In this document: positions 51,054 to 62,290 of the stretch, piece after piece
How positions within the stretch are numbered: position 1 is the first letter of the stretch
How the letters are laid out: the number at the start of each line of letters is the position of its first letter
Assembly: GCA_963678675.1 (NCBI GenBank)
Contig: OY783201.1
Coordinates: 2,924,001-2,988,000, forward strand
Length of the DNA stretch: 64,000 nucleotides
Source: Xiphydria camelus
Lineage: Eukaryota > Arthropoda > Insecta > Hymenoptera > Xiphydriidae
Direction: 5' to 3'
Made by a program: the position numbers and the translations under genes
Notes under the pieces: generated by a model
Seen by the model: only the letters and a program-made list of their open reading frames with translations
What the model was told of the DNA's origin: nothing
Databases searched by the model: none

Positions 51054-51644
51054 CAGAAGTACCCAAAAGCTTCTCTTCGATATCTCGATTTTTTTTTCTC
51101 AAAGCTTCCACGACCGGTAAAACTCCACCGGCGGATGCAGATTTCCCAGAATTCATCGACCGCTACAGCCACCTTATTAACTCCGTACCGAACGAGCGTT
51201 TCACGGATGCTGCAGCCAACTGCCACTGGCAGAGAGCTCCGTGTGTCACCGCGCGCGCGGTCCAATAGCGCCGGGAACTCGGCTTCGAACGGGAACGAAG
51301 GTGGGAGCGAAATCAGTGCGCGCGAGAACGATTTGGACGGACGTACGGGCGCGGCCAAATATACGCGGTGTGTCAGCGTCGCGGCGCGCGGCGTCTCGTC
51401 CTCCCTGCCTGCACCACCACACCACTACCGATTAGGCGCCCCGTTTGAGGTCAACGTCATCCGCGGCACCGCGCGCGCTCGACTATACTTCCGCGCACCC
51501 TGTATATATAGAGCTCGCGGGACGAAGTCTCCGCGCGGTGGTCGAAGGAGGGACCGGCGAGCCGCTATAGAGAGACTTTGCATTTTCGAAGAGTTCTGTC
51601 GTTTTTCGTCGCGTACAGTGTTAGAAAAAAAAAAAGAAATTCTT

Positions 51645-52072
51645 TCGCACGTAAAATCGACGATATCTCAGTTTTTCTCTGAGATTTCCTCAATAAATCC
51701 GCGTTTTTCGGGATCAGCGAGAGTTCGACTCCGGAGATTTGGATTTTTACGAAAAAAAATGTCAACTTTAAGATTTTGCCAAAAATCGAAATCTCTGGAA
51801 TCGACCGTTCGACTACCCTATCTCATGTATTCTTTCGCGCTGATTACGACAAACACGGTTATTCGGTCGATATCTCGAAGGAGACGTAAGATATTGACGA
51901 TTTTACGTAAAAAGAAAATAATTTTTATTACAAAAATCATCGACACCTCGGTCTTCCTTTCAGATTTCCTCGATAAATCCATAATTTTCGAAAATCGGCA
52001 CGAAAAAAATACGTCGAATGGAATGGTCGAGAGTTTGATTTCAGAGATCTCGATTTTCCCGAAAATCTTAAC
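51645..52072. repeat. Repeat family C, copy 2
   Basis: About one and a half palindromic units with the family words CGAGAGTTCGA, CCAAAAATCGAAATCTCTGG, TTTCGCGCTGATTACGA and GAATGGTCGAGAGTTTGATT. Confidence 0.65.
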
Positions 52073-52674
52073 ACCAACATTTTGGTTGATACTACATTTT
52101 TTGTTTATCAATGCGCGCGTGCTACACACACGCACTTTCTTTGCGTGCCTGGCGGCTCGGTGGGGAGAGATCCTCGGATAAGCGGGCCAGTCTTTAACCA
52201 CCTGCCGGCACACACAGGTACCGATTTTACTACGCCGCTCATACCCGCGATGCTCCGTAAACGACGTCGAGAAAGAAACAGGAAGTGGATGTACGCGTCG
52301 AGTACTATACCCGCGCCACGGGTACCCGAGCAGCCGTGTATACCTATACTCGCGTGTTTCGTCATCGACGAGTTAAAGGGACCAAAAGAAGTCCCTGTCT
52401 TTCCCTCTCTCTTTCTTTCACCCTCTTCCGCCGTACTCCCTCCTTTTCTCTCGTCGGCTATTCGCATCGGCGGTGCAGGTGCGAAGACCGGACGGTTTCT
52501 GATTACTCGCGCGGGCAACCTGCCGCCGCGCGAATTACGCGCTTTCGCTGTTTCGTAGGTATCGGCGAATCGCCGACGACTGCGAGTCTTTTGTTTTTCA
52601 TTTTTTGTTTGGCTTCGCGATTTTCGAGCTTCCCAGGGGTCCGGAGAATTTTGAAGAAATCTGGAAACGTACCT

Positions 52675-52934
52675 ACACTGAGAAAAAACACCTGGTCAAT
52701 ATCTAACCAAAATCCTGGAGATGACGAACAAACCGTTTGGTGGAATGTGGATGCTCCGTCTGTTTCGTTTGACTGACCACTTTTTGGTTAGAATAACTGA
52801 ATGTTTGAATGGAATAATTGGACATTTGTGGTTAGAATATCTTGATGTTCAGTTCAATTCAACAGTATTTTGGTTGGAGCAACTAAACGTATTTAGCGTT
52901 TTATCGCTGTATCCTAATTATTTTTCTCGGCGTA
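52675..52934. mobile_element. Family B element, copy 4 (opposite orientation)
   Basis: Starts CACTGAGAAAAAACACCTGG, contains GGTGGAATGTGGATGCTCC and TTTTTGGTTAGAATAACTG, and ends AATTATTTTTCTCGGCG. The order of internal words is the reverse complement of copies 1 to 3. Confidence 0.75.
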
Positions 52935-53346
52935 GACAAATTGTACTCCGAAGCTTCGCTTCTCCACGACGAAAATTGTATCCTACCCTGTAGACGACGC
53001 GACATATCTACACGCTTCGCGTCGCGACGCGCGTTAAGTCTCGGTGCAATTCCGCGAAGCACTCGCCGTGCACGGGAGTCCGCATCCGTCCGAAATATTT
53101 TAGAGTATGCCGCGCGAACCCCGCGACACGAGGCGGACGAAACGAAATACCGCTAAATTTAATCTGGACTTTAGGAAACGCGTCTGCAGGGCGTCTAGAC
53201 GTATCGCGCTCGGAACGTGGGCGGCACTACATCGCCGTTTCGCTATTTTAACGTCGGCCGTCCGTCTCGACAAATTTTCCTCTCGGTGACGATCGGTAAT
53301 ATGTAATACAACGTTTGCGGAGATCGATATATACTCAGCGCTGAAC

Positions 53347-53725
53347 GGGGTAGGTGTACCAGTTATAGCCATGTTTAAGGATTTTTCCAATGTCATGTCT
53401 TGTATTTTGTAAAGAATTAACATCCTATCGTTACATTCTGTGGTGCTAAATGATAGATTGTATAGTTTTCTTGCAGCAATTCATGAAAAAAATATAACGA
53501 TCTTTCCGTAAAATGAAAAAAAAAAAAACATAAAAAGGAAAAACTGCCGATTTTCCCTATTATAGACACTCATCACCATTAATAACCAGGGGTGTATGTA
53601 TTTGTGTCACGTCAGCTTGTACTGTTTGATCAGCGATTTTAAACCTTAAGGAGGCAATTTGAAGCATATATCTTAGTTATAAGACAAAAATCTGGGAAGT
53701 GGCTGTAACTGGTACGCGCCTACCC
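53347..53725. mobile_element. MITE with GGGGTAGGTGTACCAG ends
   Basis: Inverted ends of about 27 bp: GGGGTAGGTGTACCAGTTAT on the left; the right end reads back AGGGTAGGCGCGTACCAGTT. AT-rich, non-coding interior of about 325 bp. Superfamily not assigned. Confidence 0.65.
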
Positions 53726-54514
53726 TACCTCTGTTCGTATTAAACGAAATTGCACGGAGACGATACCGCGACTACGATTACGATTATCTCCTTACCGGTG
53801 AACTTTGCGTGGAAATCGACGTAATGCTTTTTTGAAGATCGCGTCGTGATCTACAAAAAAGTCTATATCGACGCGGGCCAAAAGTGCATCGGTTCGAAGA
53901 TGATCACGATTGCAGCGACGCGCGTGCTTCTTGGAATCGCGAAACGCCCCGCGATCGAGCGGAAAGCGCGAGCCGATCCCGCGTCCGGAGAGGAGCTGCA
54001 CCACGCGCGCCGCCGAGTGGAACCGAGCGGCGGACGGCGGCGTAGCAGAGCGCGCGTCGTTCGCGCGGTAATATTTCGGGAAACGCACGCGCGCCACCCA
54101 CGGCCCCGCCGCCGTTGTTGTCGCGAGCGGAGGAAAGCCAGGAAAAGACCGGATCTCTCGTCCGCGTGTATCGCCCTCGATAACTCGCGCGATCCCCTCC
54201 TGCTCGCCGCGCGCGACGGTCGGTACGGACGGGGTGACGAACTTGCAGCGGGGAGAGCGAGCCCCGCGGGTGCGGAACTAGATTTCGAGCGGGGGAAAAG
54301 CGCGAGACGGCCGCACCACGGGCGAGCGACTGCGCCGCGCGCGAAAACAGGAAAATCCGCGGCGTCATCGCGCGCCTAGGGGCTTCGCTCGTAGCTGGGT
54401 ACATATATATATTGTCGGTTCGTCATTGTTTGCGGCAGATGCCGGCGCGATTTCCCGAAAGAAATGAATTGATAAGCGTCGGTGACAGTTTCACACGCCA
54501 TAAGTAATGCGGAA

Positions 54515-55282
54515 AACTGGGGGAAAAGGTCTAGTTGAATACAAACCTGTGATGGAAACATTTATTTGAGGTGAATAGGAATTTATTCACATCGAACACA
54601 AAAGTCTATTTGAAGTAGATAAATGCGAACGTATCAAAACATTTATTTGATTTAAATTAATTCGTATTTATGATTTCTAAAGCGCCTCTGCAGAATTTTC
54701 TGCTCAAATAAAAATACATTTTTGTTTCAATAATACAAGGAGCAATTTTCACTTTTCCCTGCTATCGATAGATACTATTCGCGGGCATTGACGCGAAGCT
54801 TGTCGACCCTACGTTTAATGTACACTGAGAGGAAAGGTCTAGTCGAAGGCGAATTTAATTAAAAAATTTATATGAGATAAATAGGAATTTATTCAAATCG
54901 AATAAAAGTCTGTTTGAATTTGATTGATGTTCTGCATATCTTTTTAATCGAGTACGAACGTAGTACACTGAGAAAAAAAAAGATAAAAAATTATTCTGTT
55001 AAAAGGATAATCTGAGTACGAAAGGTAAAATAGATCACAAATTATCATTCCAGGGTTTAAAATTTAACCTTCCTTAGGATAATTTTTTATCTATTTTACC
55101 TTTCGTACCCAGATTATCCTTCCAACAAAATAATTTTTAATCTCTTTTTTTTTTTCGCAGTGTATAACATTTACCTATCTAATTTAAATGGACTTTTGTT
55201 CAACGTGAATAAAGTCCTATTCATGTCAAATAAATTTTCCTACCACACAGGTTCGTATTCAACTAGACCTTTTCCCTGGCTG
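54515..55282. mobile_element. Family H composite element with internal insertions
   Basis: Outer arms of about 100 bp: left GGGAAAAGGTCTAGTTGAAT with AATAGGAATTTATTCAC; right reads back AGGGAAAAGGTCTAGTTGAA with AATAGGACTTTATTCAC. A second H-type left end starts at 54827 (CACTGAGAGGAAAGGTCTAG), and another hairpin sits at 54964-55164. A related fragment is at 62115-62290. Confidence 0.7.
54964..55164. mobile_element. 200-bp hairpin nested in family H
   Basis: Ends TACACTGAGAAAAAAAAAG and the reverse of TACACTGCGAAAAAAAAA. Arms of about 85 bp pair closely (AAAGGATAATCTGAGTACG and GAAAGGTAAAATAGAT recur inverted). Flanked by TA. Low divergence between arms suggests youth. Confidence 0.75.
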
Positions 55283-55720
55283 AAGAGCGAAATACAATTA
55301 CCCTGAAATGATTATTAACGAAACGCGCGACATCTGTGGCTTTTTCGGAGTCGCGACCAACCCCCGAGGACGGGTTCCAGTTTTCCGGAGGGGGGACGCT
55401 GTACAGCGAAAATGGCCCTGTACTAATGCTAACCGCGGCTCCTCTCCGCTCGCCGTGCGAGAGGAGCGGGGATACGCGTACGGTCGGACGAGCTTAGCCG
55501 ACCGTGACTCGTAGATATATATAGGTGCATCGTGCGATTGCACTTTGATCGTTTCGAGGCTCCGGTGCGATGATTGCCGCGCGCTCTCGTGCGTCAGCTG
55601 CCGCCGTATTAGTTAATTGGGTAATAACATTATCAACGGGCGAGATACGGAAGATCGTGTAGCCGGGTCCGTGGGTTTCCTATTCAATTTGACATTACTA
55701 CTCCGCGCTCGTTATTCCTT

Positions 55721-55936
55721 GTGCTGTAAAAAAAATTTCTTTTAAATTTAATGTAATTGTACCTATATAAAGCTTTTATATTATACGTGATTGTGAAAAT
55801 TGATATATATATATACTCCGTTATGAAATTTATATGGGAAATTTCACAAGGAAATATGTTAATTTTTTATAATCACGTATTAGAAAAATCTTGATACAAA
55901 AGTAGATTGAAAATACAATTTTTTTTACAGTGTGCA
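55721..55936. mobile_element. AT-rich hairpin element
   Basis: Ends GTGCTGTAAAAAAAATTT and the reverse of GCACACTGTAAAAAAAATTG. Paired interior words include TACGTGATTGTGAAAATT and AATCACGTATTAG. It contains a short TA microsatellite near 55804-55815. Confidence 0.55.
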
Positions 55937-57310
55937 ATTTTACGAGTAAACGCTCGTCGCGGCGACAATTTGTGGCATATTGCGCGCGCTCGTGGAATGG
56001 TCGATCGTAAATTCTTGCCGTAATAGGAAACCGACAATCGCGATGACGTCGAAAATACGTCACGCCCGATCGTCAAGTGCGAACAGTCGCACGGCGGCAC
56101 GCTTTATGCGGTCGCGTATCACCGCCGCGTCGTACACAGCACAACGAATTCGGTTATCGCATTCATTTTTTTAAATTTATTGTAACTGAAAAAATTGGAT
56201 AGAATTATTTGCCCCGTATTTTTTAATTTCAGGCCTCATTATTTCATACGTCATAATATCGTAAGTCTGTCTCTCTCGCACTCGCTGCTTTTCATGAGTG
56301 CATCTCTCGTGGCTTCTCGATGACGTCATAATACAGTCGAGAGAAACGCACTTACACCTGCGAATGATTATTTTTTCGGACATTTTCCTCTTCGCGTGAC
56401 ATTGAACATGTACCCGTGCAGATTACAGACTGGATTAAAAATGTGAATACTTTTATCACATGCGATAGCCGAATTACCGTTGCGAAAAATTCGAACGTTT
56501 TCGTAAAGCGAAGCTAATTAAAATCAGGGCAAAAAGCGGGTAAAGTAGAAACGAGACACAACGGTGGGTCGCGGTATTGGCGACGAAAGACCGACGTCGG
56601 ATCGTGTGCCGCTGGCGAGGAGAGGAGGGGAACGCGCCGCGCGTAGCATTTCTGTTATCCCCGCCGAGGATCTGTAATTATCTTACTCGGCGCTGTGAAA
56701 GAAATCATCGGGTAGGGCACGCGCGCGCGCCCCCTGTTCCTACCATCTGCCCCGCCGTCTTCCTGCCGCCGTCCTCCTGCACTCTTTCCGCTCGTCCCCA
56801 TCCCCACCGTCGGCGCTCGTCCACTTTTTAGCGTCGTAACAACGCAATAACTTCGCCCTTTAGGAGCCACTCCGCGCGGTGGTATAGCCGTCGCGTCGTT
56901 GTCACCGATATGCGTACCTGCGCGTGTTCGCCGCGCGAAAACGCTCGTTAGTCCCGCACGGTAAAACGCGTCGTCCCTTACACCGAGAGAAATAATTGCT
57001 AGTGCCGAGAAAATTGGTTCTTTAACCAATAGTAGGATATCATTCCAGAATCAAGCTATGGTTTTGTTCGTGTGAGAAAATATTCGACGGGCTCGAGTAA
57101 TTGGGTTTTTTTTTCTCTCCCCACGCAGAAACAATTTCTTTTCTCAATCCAGGCGGAAAAGTTCTACATGATCTGTATGTGGTTTTGGTCGTATATGGAT
57201 TATATATGATTAACCCCATACAAGGATTATAATTATGCAGATTTTCGAATGTATGATCAATATATAGATAGTCCTTATATGATTAATATAGAAATCATAC
57301 ATAATCCATA

Positions 57311-58968
57311 GGGGAGAGTTGCCTATATTGAACCGGTACCTAAGTTGAACCTCCTGGCTATTTTAAGTAAATGAGCATTTCCACGTCATCTATCAGTAGA
57401 AATTCAAACCTCAGTACCGGTCAGTGCCACTTAACATTTTTTTCTAATTTTCGCGAAAATTGAAATCTCTGAAATCGATCTCTCGACCACCCTATCCGGT
57501 GTATTTTTTCACGCTGATTTCAAAAATTGCAGATATATTGACGATACCTCAAAGGAAATATAAGATATCGGTGATTTCATGTACCAGAAAATTAATTTTT
57601 TCACGGAAAATCATCGATATCTCGGTCTTCCTTTGAGATATCCTCGATATATTTATAATTTTCGTAATCAGCGCGAAAAAATACATAAGATAGGATGGTC
57701 GAGAGTTCGATTCCAGAGATTTCGATTTTTGCGAAAAATCTAAGGCATACCCCTTAGATTTTTCGCAAAAATCGAAATCTCAGGAATCAAATTCTGGATC
57801 ACCCTATCTTATGTATTTTTTTACGCTGATTCCGAAAACCACAGTCATTAGGTCGAAATCTCAAAGGAAATATGAAATAACGCTGATTTTGTGCATAAAA
57901 AATTTTTTTTTTCGCAAGAAATCATCGATATCTCGGTGTTCCGTTGGTATTTCCTCAATAAATCTATCATTTTCGTAATCAGCGCGAAAAAATACATAAG
58001 ATAGGATGGTCGAGAATTCGATTCCAGAGATTTCGATTTTTGCGAAAAATCTAAGGCATACCCCTTAGATTTTTCGCAAAAATCGAAATCTCAGGAATCA
58101 AATTCTGGATCACCCTATCTTATGTATTTTTTTACGCTGATTCCGAAAACCACAGTCATTAGGTCGAAATCTCAAAGGAAATATGAAATAACGCTGATTT
58201 TGTGTATAAAAAAATTTTTTTCCCTCAAGAAATCATCGATATCTCGGTGTTCCGTTGGTATTTCCTCAATAAATCTATCATTTTCGTAATCAGCGCGAAA
58301 AAATACATAAGATAGGATGGTCGAGAGTTCGATTCCAGAGATTTCGATTTTTGTCAAAATCTTAAGGCATTAAGCTTACATTTTCTCAATTTTTCGCGAA
58401 AATTGAAATCTCTGAAATCGATCTCTCGGCCACCCTATCCGATGTATTTTTTCACGCTGATTCTGAAAATCATGGTTATCAGGTCCACATCTCAAAGGAA
58501 ATGTGAGATATCAGCGATTTTATGTTCGGAAAAGTTATTTTTTCACAAAAAAATCATGGATATGTCGGTGTTCCTTTGAGATTTCCTCAATATATTAATG
58601 ATTTTCGTAATCAACGCGAAAAAATACACAAGTTAGGATGGTCGAGAGTTCGATTTCAGAGATTTCGATTTTTGTCAAAATCTTAAGCACTGATTCCAAA
58701 AATCATGCACTTATTAAGGAAATCTTAAAGAATCGCCGAGATATCGATGATTTTCCATGAAAAAAAATTGATTTCCTTTGAGATTAGGTAGTCAATATAT
58801 AGGATATATATGGATGTCAATAAGTGCATGATTTTTAGAATCAGCGCTTAAGATTTTGACAAAAATCGAAATCTCTGAAATCAGTAGAAATGCTCATTTA
58901 CTTAAAATAGCCAGGAGGTTCAATTTAGGTACCGGTAGTTAGGTACCGGAATATAGGCAACTCTCCCC
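57311..58968. mobile_element. 1.66-kb element with GGGGAGAGTTGCC ends, TA flanks, carrying a family C array
   Basis: Inverted ends of about 70 bp: both start GGGGAGAGTTGCCTATATT and share GAACCTCCTGGCTATTTTAA and GTAAATGAGCATTTC. The right arm has about 14 extra bases. Flanking TA on both sides is a likely target duplication, as in Tc1/mariner-type elements. The interior is a tandem array with no transposase gene. Confidence 0.75.
57430..58880. repeat. Repeat family C, copy 3: tandem array of ~311-bp palindromic units
   Basis: Four units with boundaries near 57750, 58060, 58372 and 58688, plus a partial inverted unit. Each runs from AAATCGAAATCTC through ACGCTGATT to AATCAGCGCGAAAAAATAC and GAGAGTTCGATTCCAGAG. 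Units 2 and 3 are almost identical over about 311 bp; units 1 and 4 are more diverged. Confidence 0.85.
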
Positions 58969-59645
58969 TATATGACCAAAACCACATATGAGGAGCAAAA
59001 ATTCAAAAGGATTTTTGCTCCTCATATGGATCAGATACAAAATATATAGAATTTTTCCGCTCAAGAACAATGATATAGCTACTCGAACGAAGAATATATT
59101 TCCTCGATTAAGAATCCGCATTCTTAACAATTTGTAAAATCACATGTTCTTGGCTCGAGAAATATTTTTTGCCGTGGCCAATTATTTCTCTCAGAGTGTC
59201 GGTTTTTTTCGGATCGAGGAAGAAAATTTCGCTTGGCGAATTTTCTTGAGCTTTTAACTATTGTTTTCTTCTAGCCAGGAATTGAAATTCTAATCGATAG
59301 TCGCGCTTTTACGATATTTCCATCTTCCCGTCATTTTCATATACCCAAATAAGGAGCAATTATCGAGCAATGCGAAGATCCGCAGCAGTATCGCGCCGCG
59401 GCGCAGCGTAGGAGAGTAGTCTCGCGCGAGCTTTAAAGGGGAGAGGGTGGAACGTACGCACTCGCGCGCATAGAGGATCGTCTCGCCGCTTCCTTCCCGA
59501 CGTAGCGGCGCAGTGACGTATCCCCGCGCGAACGGGGGATTATTACGGGTGCATATCGCGTAGAAGTTTGGCCGTAGAGCCGCCGTGAAAGCGACGGCCA
59601 GGAGCAGCAGCCGCCGTCTGTCGGTGTCCCGCGCTGCACCCGTCT

Positions 59646-59649
<4 letters not shown>

Positions 59650-59688
<39 letters not shown>
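59650..59688. repeat. (CT)n microsatellite
   Basis: About 19 CT units, the longest dinucleotide repeat in the window. Confidence 0.9.
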
Positions 59689-59690
<2 letters not shown>

Positions 59691-60233
59691 CCCTTCTCAG
59701 TCGCTCTCCCGTACCGCCCGAGAGTAATCCGTGAGCATTTCCTCCCAACCCTCGAGCGTATACGCGCGAACGTGTCGGTGGTGAAAAGGGCAGGTGTGTG
59801 TCCCGGGCCCGGCTCCGCTTGAAGAATGAGCTCGCTGCGCGCCCGCGTAGGCCGGGAGAGGGGAAAAGAGAGAGAGAGAGAGAGGGAAAATGAGTGAGAT
59901 TGAGAGCGGTGAAGGGGGGTGGGGAGAGAGAGCAGCGCGTGCCGCCGTCGACCATCCGGAGGCCAGGTGTAGTAGTCCTTATCCGTTTTACCGCGCAACC
60001 CCCCGGACCCCCGATTCCGATGCACCGGGGTCCCGCGGCTGGAAAATCTCGCAGCGTCGCGTGTGCAGCGGGAAAGCGACCGAGAGGGGGGATGCGATCG
60101 AAAAGTAGCGCAGATATACGCGCGGTCCTCGCGAGCTCGGTTCCACGAGAGGAATTTGCGTCGAGTCATTTGCATAAGGGTAGCGGATCCGGCTGATTCT
60201 GCGTTGCGCTGAAAAAAAATGTGCTGCGTTTAA

Positions 60234-60471
60234 CACTAGAACTACCGCAACCGGGTAATTTGACCGGTGTCTTGTTCAGAGTTCCATTCAACCTCGATTA
60301 TTTCGTAACCCGTGAGGTTTTTGTCAAAATTGGTAGAATACTTTTTTGTAGAGCATATTTCAGTCTACAAAAAAGTTCTGTAGCAGCGTGGACGAAAAAT
60401 CCACGGATAACGAGATAATCACCCGCCAAAACGACCGTCTTATAAAGCGCGACCATTCGGTAGTTCTAGTG
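60234..60471. mobile_element. piggyBac-like MITE with TTAA target duplication
   Basis: Inverted ends CACTAGAACTACCG (left) and CGGTAGTTCTAGTG (right) are directly flanked by TTAA at 60230-60233 and 60472-60475. TTAA duplication is the hallmark of the piggyBac superfamily. At 238 bp with no open frame it is non-autonomous. A short internal inverted repeat ACTTTTTTGTAGA lies near the middle. Confidence 0.8.
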
Positions 60472-60779
60472 TTAATCACGGTGAGGTGAAATACGACGAA
60501 TCTCTCTCACGGTACGGTCGTTTCTGCAGCATGAGACTGTAAGGGCAAATACACAGAGTCGGGACGACCAATTTGAAGTTGAAACAAGTGAATATCTACT
60601 CGAAACATTACACACCGTGAGGTACCTATCTACGCCGTATTCAACCTCACCATGGTTAAACGTAGCGGATTTCTCTTTCCGTCCAGCTGCGAACAGACAA
60701 CGAACGAGCAAGACGAGAATCCCTGATCGCACGCGAAATCTTCTCGACGCGTCGAGAGGATCTCGAGGGGCGATAATCG

Positions 60780-61700
60780 TCATTGCGATCGCAACTTAAA
60801 AAATCCCCATTTCGGTTTCCCCGCGACTCGAGCCGTCGCGCGACGCCTCCGCAGTCGAGCGACGCCCACACGGAAATAAACGCGACGCCCGACGGCGCCG
60901 CGAGAGTGGACGAAGCGGGTGATGCGAGCACCGCGATGGGCCGTAGGATTCCGTGGAGCTCTCGCGCGACGAAGGAGCCGGGGTGCGCTCGGGGATGAGC
61001 GGGGTGGCTCCTCGCGCCGCTGGGATACCCGGCACACCCCTCGGCTTCCGTGACAGCTTCCTTTCGACGTTCGCGCGCCCATCGACGATTTCGGGAGTGC
61101 GACGCGCGGGGTCTTCGTCGTCGCCCGCGCGAGACGGAGAGAAATCGAGCGAGGGGAGGGGGACGCCGGCGGCATCTGCCACAGCGAGATCCGGCACACC
61201 GCCACCCCGCTCAAATCCCGCGCTAATTCCTCGGATGGAACTCGAGGGAGCTTCCGGGGAAACCGCCAGATGCGTCCGGGCCGCGCGCGAGGACTTTCCC
61301 GGAAATTCGTTAAACGCGCGGAACGGGAGAGACGTCGCGTCGCGCGAGACCATCGGGGCACCTCGTGACGGGATTTTCCGGAGGGACGAGAGACGAACGG
61401 AGAGAGAGAGAGGGGGGCGTCCTATAAATAGAAAAAGTGACTAATCGCCGTCTCCGTCGCACCCACCCACTCGCCCTCCCTTCTTGTACTCCTCGCCCGC
61501 CGGCGCTTCGAATTTCGCCGCTCGAATTTCCATCCGCTCCTCGAAGGCCGCGCGCTGGACGCGGAGAACCGCGCGTTTTTCCTGGGTCAGGTATGCGCGC
61601 GCGCCTCGTCCGCGGCGCTCTTGAGGGACGACTGGGTTAAATGAGGGATCGTGGTTGTTGACGCGCGCGTTGAAGCCGGGGACGACTGTGAGCGCTTTTC
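60780..61700. other. GC-rich intron block with a TATA-like site, no assigned gene
   Basis: CpG-rich, open in several frames on both strands. A plus-strand TATAAATA lies at 61423-61430 and a GTATGC donor-like site at about 61590, which together could mark a first exon. On the minus strand 61761-61441 is an open frame with a charged, helix-like C-terminal part. Neither could be linked to a gene. Confidence 0.3.
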
Positions 61701-61784
61701 GATCTTTTCTTTCTCGACGCGGGGTGAAATTTACGCGATAACAAATTCTGTTAAGTAACAATGGCGTGAGATCGAATGATGGCG

Positions 61785-61800
61785 TATATATATATATATA
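61785..61800. repeat. (TA)n tract
   Basis: Eight TA units. Confidence 0.85.
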
Positions 61801-62114
61801 GAGGTCCGCAACGGTAAAATGGTATTAAAGACGAACACACCGTTTTTTTTACGCCACTTGCGATCACGCGAGATAGGTATATGACGTTACAATGTTTTGT
61901 GGGGAAAATGTTGCGGGGATTTCGATTTTCGGAATTCTCTACAGATTCTTTATTTTCGAACACTCCGAGCGATTGAACAGGGTGTTTATCGATCATAGAA
62001 ATCATGGAGATGACGGAAGTATCGTGGAATTTTGTTAAAGATAACAATATTACGGAACTGTGAAAACAATTATTATTCATAATAATAACATTCATATACG
62101 GCCTCTGGATGTCG

Positions 62115-62290
62115 AATACATCCAGCGAAAAGATTATTTGAAACGAATAGGAATTTATTCACGTTAAGCAAAAGTCAATTACACGATGAAAATTATTCCT
62201 GGTACATAATATTGAGACAAAAATGTATTCTCATTTGAGCAGAAAATTCCGCACAGACGTTTAAAAAATCATAATTACGAATCACGAAAA
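62115..62290. mobile_element. Family H fragment
   Basis: Contains GAATAGGAATTTATTCACG, GACAAAAATGTATTCTCATT and GAGCAGAAAATTCCGC. The first matches the family H left arm; the last two match the reverse complement of 54670-54740. Ends are not clear. Confidence 0.55.

Larger units (their letters stand above)
57149..59065. mobile_element. Family D element, copy 2, split by a larger insertion
   Basis: Left arm AGGCGGAAAAGTTCTACATG with CTGTATGTGGTTTTGGTCGT; right arm has TATGACCAAAACCACATATG and ends ATTTTTCCGCTCAAG. It matches copy 1 at 45292-45530. The right arm contains its own perfect inverted repeat CATATGAGGAGCAAAAAT near 58986-59029. Confidence 0.7.
56980..59199. mobile_element. Outermost element of a multi-level nest
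   Basis: The left end CACCGAGAGAAATAATTG and the right end, which reads back as ACTCTGAGAGAAATAATTGG, are inverted copies 2.2 kb apart. Almost all of the interval is taken up by family D copy 2 and what that contains. Removing the insert leaves about 300 bp, a normal MITE size. Confidence 0.6.

Noticed and set aside
51000..52181. 393-codon plus-strand open frame
   Set aside because: It spans the end of a family B element and a family C repeat, so it is read-through of repeats, not a gene.
57700..58340. B-box-like GAGTTCGATTCC in every family C unit, suggesting a tRNA-derived SINE
   Set aside because: No A-box at the right distance, no tail and no pol III terminator. The units are palindromic and tandem, which does not fit a SINE.
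59290..59955. 221-codon minus-strand open frame
   Set aside because: It runs through the (CT)n microsatellite, giving Arg-Glu and Ser-Leu repeats, and has no domain.
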